From an uncultured Rubrobacteraceae bacterium (GTDB taxonomy: Bacteria > Actinomycetota > Rubrobacteria > Rubrobacterales > Rubrobacteraceae), in assembly GCA_902805985.1 (NCBI GenBank), contig CADCUW010000521.1, forward strand, positions 1-11,347: a stretch of 11,347 nucleotides of DNA, in the 5' to 3' direction. This document shows, piece by piece, positions 6,103-11,347 of this stretch. Position 1 is the stretch's first letter. Each line of letters starts with the position of its first letter. The position numbers were made by a program, and so were the translations under genes. Under the pieces are notes generated by a model that searched no databases, was not told where the DNA came from, and saw only the letters and a program-made list of their open reading frames with translations.

Positions 6103-8169
6103 CTACCGGGTCGCTTCCGCGTTCAGGCGCATGAACTCCGCGTGTTGCTCGTACTGGTCCAGGACGTCGTCGATCAGCTGGCTGTGGGTGTATCCCATCA
6201 CGTCGTAGCCCTGGCCGCCCTCCCGCAGGTGGACGTCGAGCCGGTAGTACCGGTCTCCTTCGCGCAGGGAAGTGTCCCCGTACACCGGCATCAGGGCCTC
6301 GCGGGGCACGATCCGGTACTGGAACGGTGTCTCCTCGCCCAGGTCCGCCAGGAGCTCCACGTAGGGGAGGCCGGTGCCGTCGTGGACGTCATCCTCCTGG
6401 CGCACCTCCGCCTCGATGCCGTGCCCGCGCAGCTCTTCGGCCACCTCGGCCATGGCCGGATACGCGACCCCGGAGAGGAACTCCGTGACGCGGTCCCGGT
6501 CCGGGAAGCTCATGCTGCGTCTCAGGCGCTGCTGCCAAGTCAAGGCGATCGTCCGGTCGCCTTGCGGGTGGTTGTGGCGTCCGGACAACTGCGCCGGCAG
6601 ACTGTAACGCTGGCTGTCCTCGCGGATGGCCTCCACGCGCAGGGCCTTGTACAGGCCGAACACCAGCAGGACCATCACGAACGCGAAGGGAAGACCGAAG
6701 ATGATCGTGGCGTTTTGCAGCGCCGTTATCCCGCCGACGACGAGCATCGCGAGGGTGAGCAGGCCGGTGGCGACGGCCCAGAAGATCCGGACCGAGCTTG
6801 AGGCGTCGTCGCGCGCGGTCTTGCGGTACGAGGTGAGGTTGCCCATTACCAGGGCGCCCGAGTCCGCCGAGGTGATGTAGAAGAGCAGCCCGATGACGGT
6901 GGCCAGGGAGGCGATCACAGGGAACGCCGGGTACTGCTGGAGCAAGGTATAGAAGCCCTCCTGGGGCTGGTTCATCGCGATCTCGCCGAACCGCTCGTTC
7001 CCGCCCCTGATCAGGCCGATGGCGCTGTTGCCAAATATGGAGACCCACATCAGGACGTACAGGAACGGGATGATGAGGGTGCCCGCGACGAACTGACGGA
7101 TCGTGCGCCCCCGCGATATCCGGGCCAGGAACAGCCCGACAAAAGAGGCCCAGGCTATCCACCACGCCCAGAAGAAGAGCGTCCAGGCGTTGAGCCATGC
7201 CGTGGGCTGTTCGAAGGCGAACGTCTGCATGGTGAGCCCTGGGAAGCTGCCCACGTAGTCGCCGACGTTGAGCACGAACGCGTTCAGCAGGAAGGAGGTA
7301 TCACCGGTGACCAGGATAAAGCCGGCCAGCCCGAGCGCGAGCAGGACCGTAAGCTCGGACAACCGGCGGATGCCCTTGTCAACACCGGTGACCGCCGAAA
7401 CCGTCGCCACGGCGACGGCGACCACGATGAGGCCTATCTGTGCTGCCAGGCCCTCAGGTATCCCGAAGAGGAGCTTCAGCCCGAAGTTGAGCTGGACCAC
7501 CCCGATCCCGAGGGAGGTGGCGATGCCGAAGATCGTTCCGAGGACCGCGGCGAGGTCCACCGCGTGTCCCAGGGGTCCGTAGATGCGATTGCCGAAGATG
7601 GGATACAGCGCCGACCGGATGCTCAGGGGCAGGTTCATCCTGAACGCGAAGTATGCCAGGGCTATCCCCATCAGCGAGTACATCCCCCAGCCGGTGATGC
7701 CGTAGTGAAAGAGGGTCCACACGGTCGCCTCCCTGGCGGCCTCCACCGTCTCGCCCCTGCCGACCGGCGGGGCGAGGTACTGGGTCACGGGCTCGGCCAC
7801 GGCGAAGAACATCAGGTCCGTGCCGATGCCGGCGGCGAACAGCATAGCGGCCCAAGAGAAGACGCTGAACTCGGGCTCGGAGTGCTCCGGTCCAAGCTTT
7901 ACCTTGCCGTACCTGGAGAGCGCGAGGAAGACCACGAACGCCAGAAAGGCCGTCGCGATCAGGATATAGAACCAGCCGAACCACTCCGAGATCCAGCCGA
8001 CCAGGACCCCGATCGTGGCGGCGGCGCCCTCCGGGGAGATCATCGCCCATACCGCGATCGCGATGATGCACACGGAGGATCCGTAGAAGACGACCGGGTT
8101 GATACGGGTGCCTGGCTCCGCCCTATCTGGCTCCGCCCCCTCTGACTCGGGCTGTCTCGTTCCGGTCAT
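6103..8169 (-). CDS. betT: BCCT family transporter, BetT-like choline transporter
   Basis: A 688-residue BCCT transporter in the cytoplasmic membrane with about 12 hydrophobic segments between residues 25 and 510. Typical blocks are AAGIGTDLMFFAVAEP (112-126), WTLFHYGITGWGMYSLMG (151-168), and the signature tryptophan segment FFWAWWIAWASFVGLFLARISRGR (332-355). In the 114-122 block an Asp stands where Na+-coupled BetP has a Gly. As far as I know this is a mark of the proton-coupled BetT group, whose substrate is choline, a precursor of glycine betaine. A cytoplasmic C-terminal domain of about 175 residues ends in GYDVMGYTHSQLIDDVLDQYEQH, also as in BetT (E. coli BetT is about 677 residues); such tails tune activity to osmolarity. 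The ATG has AGGGGGA about 9 bases upstream. No betI, betA or betB lies in the window, so choline is inferred from the subfamily. Confidence 0.93.
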   Translation of the reverse strand: MTGTRQPESEGAEPDRAEPGTRINPVVFYGSSVCIIAIAVWAMISPEGAAATIGVLVGWISEWFGWFYILIATAFLAFVVFLALSRYGKVKLGPEHSEPEFSVFSWAAMLFAAGIGTDLMFFAVAEPVTQYLAPPVGRGETVEAAREATVWTLFHYGITGWGMYSLMGIALAYFAFRMNLPLSIRSALYPIFGNRIYGPLGHAVDLAAVLGTIFGIATSLGIGVVQLNFGLKLLFGIPEGLAAQIGLIVVAVAVATVSAVTGVDKGIRRLSELTVLLALGLAGFILVTGDTSFLLNAFVLNVGDYVGSFPGLTMQTFAFEQPTAWLNAWTLFFWAWWIAWASFVGLFLARISRGRTIRQFVAGTLIIPFLYVLMWVSIFGNSAIGLIRGGNERFGEIAMNQPQEGFYTLLQQYPAFPVIASLATVIGLLFYITSADSGALVMGNLTSYRKTARDDASSSVRIFWAVATGLLTLAMLVVGGITALQNATIIFGLPFAFVMVLLVFGLYKALRVEAIREDSQRYSLPAQLSGRHNHPQGDRTIALTWQQRLRRSMSFPDRDRVTEFLSGVAYPAMAEVAEELRGHGIEAEVRQEDDVHDGTGLPYVELLADLGEETPFQYRIVPREALMPVYGDTSLREGDRYYRLDVHLREGGQGYDVMGYTHSQLIDDVLDQYEQHAEFMRLNAEATR

Positions 8170-8257
8170 ATGGTCGTCCCCCTGTCGCTTCGTTGCCCCA
8201 GGTCATCTAATTAACTCAGCGAGTGGTTGTGGAGAAGCGGTAGTTAAACACATCTAG

Positions 8258-8362
8258 CCTTACAGCGGAAGTCCGGCCGACGTCTGTTACCTCGATGGCG
8301 GCCCCCACCGTCCATTCTCCGACCCGCTCTACGCCCTGCTTGGGGAGGCCGCCGGGTTGTAA
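8258..8362 (+). pseudogene. Second methyltransferase C-terminal remnant (copy 3)
   Basis: Between a TAG at 8255 and a TAA at 8360-8362 this frame reads ADVCYLDGGPHRP and then FSDPLYALLGEAAGL. It lines up with DDIQSLDRSPRRMFNDPLYAVVG (residues 181-203) of the methyltransferase at 4531-5175. The order and spacing of D, LD, P, R, F, DPLYA and G are kept, and the frame ends in a stop close to the parental C-terminus. There is no start codon or SD, and only about 25 codons of homology remain, so it is a relic rather than a gene. It overlaps the aligned region of copy 2, so the two cannot be halves of one gene split by the transporter. The segment also holds the upstream region of the divergent BCCT gene. 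Confidence 0.6.
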
Positions 8363-8410
8363 CGGGAATACCGGGGTAGACTGGGCGCGCAGGCTGTGAT
8401 AGGAGCAAGG

Positions 8411-8581
8411 ATGAATATCAAACAGGCCAACGGCCTCGGCAGGATTCACGTCGCCAAGCCAGGGTTCAGGGAGACTTACTGCCGCAGGCCCATAAACGAC
8501 GAGGACTGGGTAACAACTACCAAGGAGGCCAACTGCACCGGCTGCGCCCGGGCCGGGGCCCCAAGGCCCGAAGAGAAGTAG
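8411..8581 (+). CDS. Small His/Cys protein, likely zinc-binding
   Basis: A 56-residue protein. His13 (RIHVAKPG) and Cys24 (TYCRRPI), then Cys42-x-x-Cys45 (NCTGC), give the spacing H-x10-C-x17-C-x2-C. The text H...T.C.RP......CxxC resembles short predicted zinc-binding proteins I know from actinobacteria and their phages; none has a known role that I can name. The ATG at 8411 is preceded by AGGAG at 8401-8405, which decides it over the GTG five codons upstream. It follows the methyltransferase remnant and is followed by a GC hairpin, so it may be its own transcription unit. Zinc binding is inferred from the residue pattern only. Confidence 0.7.
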   Translation: MNIKQANGLGRIHVAKPGFRETYCRRPINDEDWVTTTKEANCTGCARAGAPRPEEK

Positions 8582-8596
8582 AGCCCACCTCTCCGA

Positions 8597-8634
8597 AGCC
8601 CCGGTTTACGTGAACCACACGACAGGCCGGGGCT
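8597..8634 (+). terminator. Hairpin after the small His/Cys gene
   Basis: AGCCCCGG (8597-8604) and CCGGGGCT (8627-8634) form a perfect 8-bp stem about 16 bases after the stop. The 22-base loop can fold further (GGTT with AACC). The bases after it (CTCCCGTC) lack a T-run, so it is at best a weak or factor-assisted terminator. Confidence 0.45.
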
Positions 8635-8693
8635 CTCCCGTCGGTCAAAATCTGGAGACTTGATCGCAGACGGAGACGCAGAGGAGGCCGACG

Positions 8694-9257
8694 GTGGCGA
8701 AGCAGGACTACGAAGAGAAGTACACGCACCCGGATCTTCGCGAGAAGATCAAAGAAGAGATCAAAGCCTCGGACAAGGGCGGCGAGAAAGGCCAGTGGAG
8801 CGCCCGCAAGTCTCAGCTTCTGACCCAGGAGTACGAGAAGCAGGGCGGCGGCTACAAGGGCGAGAAGGGCCAGTCCCAGAAGAACCTCGAGAAGTGGACC
8901 GAGGAGGAGTGGCAGACCAAGGAGGGCGGCGCCAACGCCCGCGAGGATGGCGAGACGAAGCGCTACCTCCCGAAGAAGGCCTGGGAGAACATGAGCGAGG
9001 AGGAGAAGGAGGAGACGGAGAGGAAGAAGCGCGAGGGCTCGAAGAAGGGCCAGCAGCATGTCTCCAACACCAACGAGGCCAAACAGGCGCGCAAGGACGC
9101 AGAGGTGTCGCTCAACAACTACGACGACCTCAGCGTCGGGGAGATAGAGAAGAAGATCCAGGGCCTCTCGAAGGACGACGTCCAGGCCGTCCGCGACTAC
9201 GAGACGAAGAACAAGAACCGCAAGACCCTCCTGCAGACGCTCGACGCCAAGATCTAG
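8694..9257 (+). CDS. DUF5872 family hydrophilic protein
   Basis: A 187-residue, extremely hydrophilic protein rich in Lys, Glu, Gln and Gly, with no Cys and no Phe and no membrane or signal segment. Residues 10-130 match what I recall of DUF5872: GQWSARKSQLLTQEYEKQGGGY (33-54), LEKWTEEEWQT (65-75), RYLPKKAWENMSEEEK (90-105), GSKKGQQHVSNT (114-125). The C-terminal 45 residues form a second block, YDDLSVGEIEKKIQGLSKDDVQAVRDY and then NKNRKTLL, also seen in other actinobacterial proteins as a short helical module. It is cytoplasmic, of unknown function. The composition resembles desiccation-related hydrophilic proteins, but that is only an analogy. The GTG at 8694 has AGAGGAGG ending six bases before it. 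A strong terminator follows directly, so it is a single-gene unit or the end of one. Confidence 0.85.
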   Translation: MAKQDYEEKYTHPDLREKIKEEIKASDKGGEKGQWSARKSQLLTQEYEKQGGGYKGEKGQSQKNLEKWTEEEWQTKEGGANAREDGETKRYLPKKAWENMSEEEKEETERKKREGSKKGQQHVSNTNEAKQARKDAEVSLNNYDDLSVGEIEKKIQGLSKDDVQAVRDYETKNKNRKTLLQTLDAKI

Positions 9258-9270
9258 GAGTGGCGCGGCC

Positions 9271-9310
9271 GCGGCCGGCGCCCCACCGGGAACGCCGGCC
9301 GCTCTTTCTT
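9271..9310 (+). terminator. Strong intrinsic terminator after the DUF5872 gene
   Basis: GCGGCCGGCG (9271-9280) and CGCCGGCCGC (9293-9302) form a perfect 10-bp stem with a 12-base loop, followed by TCTTTCTT. It begins 14 bases after the stop codon and separates the DUF5872 gene from the YihY/BrkB gene. Confidence 0.88.
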
Positions 9311-9389
9311 GGGGTCGGGTGGCCCTGTATCATCTGCGCGATCCGTGGGTAAACTGTCCGGGCAGGCGTGCGCTCGGGAGGACCTTGGT

Positions 9390-10391
9390 ATGCAGATCCC
9401 AGGCAAGAAGCTTATCGAGAAGGCAGAAGACAAAGGCAATGAGGTCGCGATCCCCAAGACGGAGCGGCTCGGGCTCGTGGACTTCTTCAAGCTGACGTTC
9501 AAGGAGGTCAGCGAGGACCATGTAATGGCCTTCGCCGGCAACCTCACCTACAAAGCCCTCTTCGCCATCTTCCCGTTCTTGACCCTGGTGCTCTCGCTGC
9601 TCGGGCTCTTCAACGCCACGAGCCTCGTAAACGACATGATCAACTACCTTGAAGGCGTGCTCTCGAGGCCCGCCGTGGAACTCATCGAGAAGCAACTCAT
9701 CCCGCTCACCAAGAGCCAGGCCGGGAGCGCCTTCACGTTCGGGGCGATCATCTCCATCGCGCTGGCGCTGTGGGGCGTCTCCGGGGCGTTCCGCTCCATC
9801 ATGGAGGCTATGAACGTGATGTACGAGGTCGAGGAGGACCGGCCGGCCTGGAAGATGTACGGCATCTCGATCTTTATCTCGCTCGCGGTCGTCGTCCTGA
9901 TGCTGACCGCCTTCGGCATCGTCATCTTCGGCGGGTCCGTCGGCGGTGGCCTGGCCGGGTTCATTGGGCTTGAAGGGGCCTTCACGACGGTGTGGAAATT
10001 CGTCCAGTGGCCCATCGTGGCGTGCATCGTGCTGTTCACGTTCGCGATCATTTACTTCTTCGCGCCGGCGGCGAAGCAGAAGTTCCGCTGGATCAGCCCC
10101 GGCGCCTTCCTCGCGTTCGCGTTCTGGCTGCTGTTCTCGCTGCTGTTCTCGTTCTACGTTGGCGCATCGGGCTCTTTCAGCGCGACCTACGGCTCGCTGG
10201 CTGGGGTCATCATCCTTATGCTCTACATCTACTACACCTCTTTCATCATGCTGCTCGGAGCGGAGATGAACCAGGTGATCGAGTGGCACATCCCCGGAGG
10301 TAAGGACGAGGGCGAGAAGATCCCGGAGGAGGACCGCAAACCGGACGCCCGCCGGCTCGCCCGCGCCAAGGACGGCGAAGAGGGCGCCTGA
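9390..10391 (+). CDS. YihY/virulence factor BrkB family membrane protein
   Basis: A 333-residue integral membrane protein of the YihY/BrkB family (once misnamed RNase BN). Family blocks are AFAGNLTYKALFAIFPFLTL (47-66), ALALWGVSGAFRSIMEAMN (124-142), KFRWISPGAFLAFAFW (231-246), and the end block ATYGSLAGVIILMLYIYYTS with FIMLLGAEMNQVIE (265-298). Six hydrophobic helices are visible, near 52-72, 113-133, 157-182, 205-224, 238-257 and 269-292. A charged N-terminus (1-40) and a charged 40-residue tail are likely cytoplasmic. The function is not firmly known; a transport or envelope role is usually suggested. The ATG at 9390 is chosen for GGGAGGA at 9376-9382; the frame stays open further upstream, to a GTG at 9309 beside the terminator, which is not a likely start. 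The DUF429 gene begins 16 bp after its stop. Confidence 0.93.
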   Translation: MQIPGKKLIEKAEDKGNEVAIPKTERLGLVDFFKLTFKEVSEDHVMAFAGNLTYKALFAIFPFLTLVLSLLGLFNATSLVNDMINYLEGVLSRPAVELIEKQLIPLTKSQAGSAFTFGAIISIALALWGVSGAFRSIMEAMNVMYEVEEDRPAWKMYGISIFISLAVVVLMLTAFGIVIFGGSVGGGLAGFIGLEGAFTTVWKFVQWPIVACIVLFTFAIIYFFAPAAKQKFRWISPGAFLAFAFWLLFSLLFSFYVGASGSFSATYGSLAGVIILMLYIYYTSFIMLLGAEMNQVIEWHIPGGKDEGEKIPEEDRKPDARRLARAKDGEEGA

Positions 10392-10407
10392 CGCCTGCCT
10401 CTCGCGC

Positions 10408-11235
10408 TTGAAGGTCTACGGCCTGGACTTCACGAGCGCCCCCTCCCGCCGCAAACCCCTGGTCGCCCTCCGATGCACGCTGGAAGAAGGGGTGCTCCGG
10501 GTGGAAGACGCCGAGACGCTCACGGACTTCGCGCAGTTCGAAGCCTGGCTGGAGACGCCCGGCCCCTGGGTCTGCGGGATGGACTTCCCCTTCGGCCAAC
10601 CGAGGGACCTCGTCGAGGCGCTCGGATGGCCGGAGGACTGGGCCGGCTACGTCAGAGAAGCTCATCGGCTCGGCAAGGAGGGTTTCGAGGGGGCTATCAG
10701 GGCGGACATGGCCTCGCGCCCCTACGGGGAGAAGTGGCGCTACCGGCTGGCCGACCGGCGCAGCGGGTCGAGCAGCGCGATGATGCTCTTCCGGGTGCCG
10801 GTCGGGAAGATGTTCTTCCAGGGCGCCCCCCGCCTGGCCTCCTCCGGCGTGTCCGTCGAGCCCTGCCGCCCGAACGGGGACCCTCGCGTCACCGTCGAGG
10901 CCTATCCGGCCGTCGTCGCCCGCCGGTTCCTCGGGCGCGAGAGCTACAAGCGCGACGGCGTGCCGGACACATCCCAGAGAGAGGCAGCGCGGAAGAAGCT
11001 CGTATCGGGGCTCCGGTCCGAGGCCCTGCGCGAGACGTACGGCTTCGGGGTGAGCATGGGCCGCCGGTGGCGGGACCGGTTCGTCGGGGAGCCGGGGGCG
11101 GACGCCCTGGACTCGCTCCTGTGCGCCGTCCAGGCCGCCTGGGCGTACACGCGGCGGAACGACGGCTGGGGCGTGCCACCCGAGTGCGACCGGAACGAGG
11201 GTTGGATCCTGGACCCCGCATTGCTAGGTTTTTAG
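10408..11235 (+). CDS. DUF429 family protein, predicted RNase H-like nuclease
   Basis: A 275-residue protein that reads as DUF429, a family predicted from sequence to have an RNase H-like fold. The acidic residues expected of such a site are present in order: Asp7 in VYGLDFTSAP, Asp59 in CGMDFPFG, Glu164 in TVEAYP, and Asp232 and Asp235 in GADALDSLLCA. Other conserved text is LGWPEDWAGYV (72-82) and MMLFRVPVGKMFF (125-137). It is cytoplasmic with no membrane segment. The nuclease activity is a family prediction, and the biological role is unknown. The start is TTG at 10408, which gives the natural first strand KVYGLDF but has no clear SD. It lies 16 bp after the YihY/BrkB gene and is probably translated from the same mRNA. 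The stop codon falls inside the heptad repeats that fill the window's right edge. Confidence 0.82.
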   Translation: MKVYGLDFTSAPSRRKPLVALRCTLEEGVLRVEDAETLTDFAQFEAWLETPGPWVCGMDFPFGQPRDLVEALGWPEDWAGYVREAHRLGKEGFEGAIRADMASRPYGEKWRYRLADRRSGSSSAMMLFRVPVGKMFFQGAPRLASSGVSVEPCRPNGDPRVTVEAYPAVVARRFLGRESYKRDGVPDTSQREAARKKLVSGLRSEALRETYGFGVSMGRRWRDRFVGEPGADALDSLLCAVQAAWAYTRRNDGWGVPPECDRNEGWILDPALLGF

Positions 11236-11340
11236 GTTCTAGGCTTTGGGGTGGGAGGCCGAGATCCCACATCGCGACATCGGGACCAGGGCCACGCGTC
11301 GCGCCCCTCATACCTCAAAACCTCAGAGCCTGGAGCCTCC
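11224..11340. repeat. Degenerate heptad repeats in inverted orientation
   Basis: On the plus strand, units CTAGGTT, TTTAGGTT, CTAGGCT, TTGGGGT and GGGAGGC run consecutively from 11224 to 11259. On the minus strand, reading back from 11340, the units GGAGGCT, CCAGGCT, CTGAGGT, TTTGAGGT and ATGAGGG run to 11305. Both series share the loose pattern NNAGGYT with a 7-base step and one 8-base unit. They face each other across about 45 bp of unrelated sequence. The array begins within the last four codons of the DUF429 gene and may continue past the window. It could be an intergenic repeat family, or partly fold into a hairpin that ends transcription. Confidence 0.55.
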
Positions 11341-11347
11341 ACACAAA

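Noticed and set aside
5733..6134. 133-codon open frame as an intact protein
   Set aside because: Only part of it matches the methyltransferase, the match continues in another frame after 5964, and no SD precedes the start. It is better described as a pseudogene remnant.
8190..8260. Defined promoter for betT in the AT-richer segment upstream of it
   Set aside because: TTAATTAGAT and GTTTAACT on the minus strand are promoter-like, but no pair with acceptable spacing matches a known sigma-factor consensus well enough to call.
9330..10289. 319-codon open frame on the minus strand opposite the YihY/BrkB gene
   Set aside because: It reads as Arg/Asp/Glu/His-rich low-complexity sequence without motifs. 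The plus-strand gene is unmistakable and has a good SD.

Overview
The window looks like chromosomal DNA of a high-GC Gram-positive bacterium. The evidence is the strong G/C bias at third codon positions, frequent GTG and TTG starts behind good Shine-Dalgarno (SD) sequences, an initiator tRNA of the actinobacterial kind (C1/T72, no encoded CCA), and the mix of families (DUF5872, YihY/BrkB, DUF429, small Cys-rich proteins). A Rubrobacter-like member of the Actinomycetota is my best guess. It is an inference from gene content, not from a marker gene.

Layout. The left edge holds the first five codons of a minus-strand gene. An alpha/beta hydrolase follows on the plus strand (234-1304). It faces a minus-strand pair, a class C beta-lactamase-like serine hydrolase followed by a DUF2585/UPF0314 membrane protein (3172-1332). 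Next on the minus strand is an initiator tRNA-fMet with its own promoter and intrinsic terminator (3387-3235). A plus-strand pair follows: a membrane-anchored coiled-coil protein, overlapped by a 54-residue Cys-rich zinc-ribbon-like protein. The second gene shares its stop-codon CTAG with a convergent Nudix hydrolase. Divergent from the Nudix gene is a SAM-methyltransferase-like gene with a TTG start and a full AAAGGAGG SD.

The stretch 5176-6102 is poor in genes and looks disturbed. It has a perfect 16-bp tandem duplication, a small membrane ORF that may be frameshifted, and a degenerate remnant of the C-terminus of the upstream methyltransferase. A BetT-like choline transporter of the BCCT family occupies 8169-6103 on the minus strand. 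A second, shorter methyltransferase remnant lies just beyond its 5' end, so the transporter is bracketed by decayed methyltransferase copies.

The right part is all plus strand: a 56-residue protein with a His/Cys zinc-binding pattern, a very hydrophilic DUF5872 protein closed by a strong terminator, a YihY/BrkB inner-membrane protein, and a DUF429 protein with an RNase H-like set of acidic residues. The window ends in short degenerate heptad repeats in inverted orientation.

The genes do not form one evident pathway. BetT (osmoprotectant uptake) and the hydrophilic DUF5872 protein would fit osmotic or desiccation stress, but that link is inference. I see no CRISPR array, intact insertion sequence, prophage or obvious defence island, and no clear new multi-gene system. 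The points most worth following up are the methyltransferase remnants, the small Cys-rich proteins and the terminal heptad repeats.
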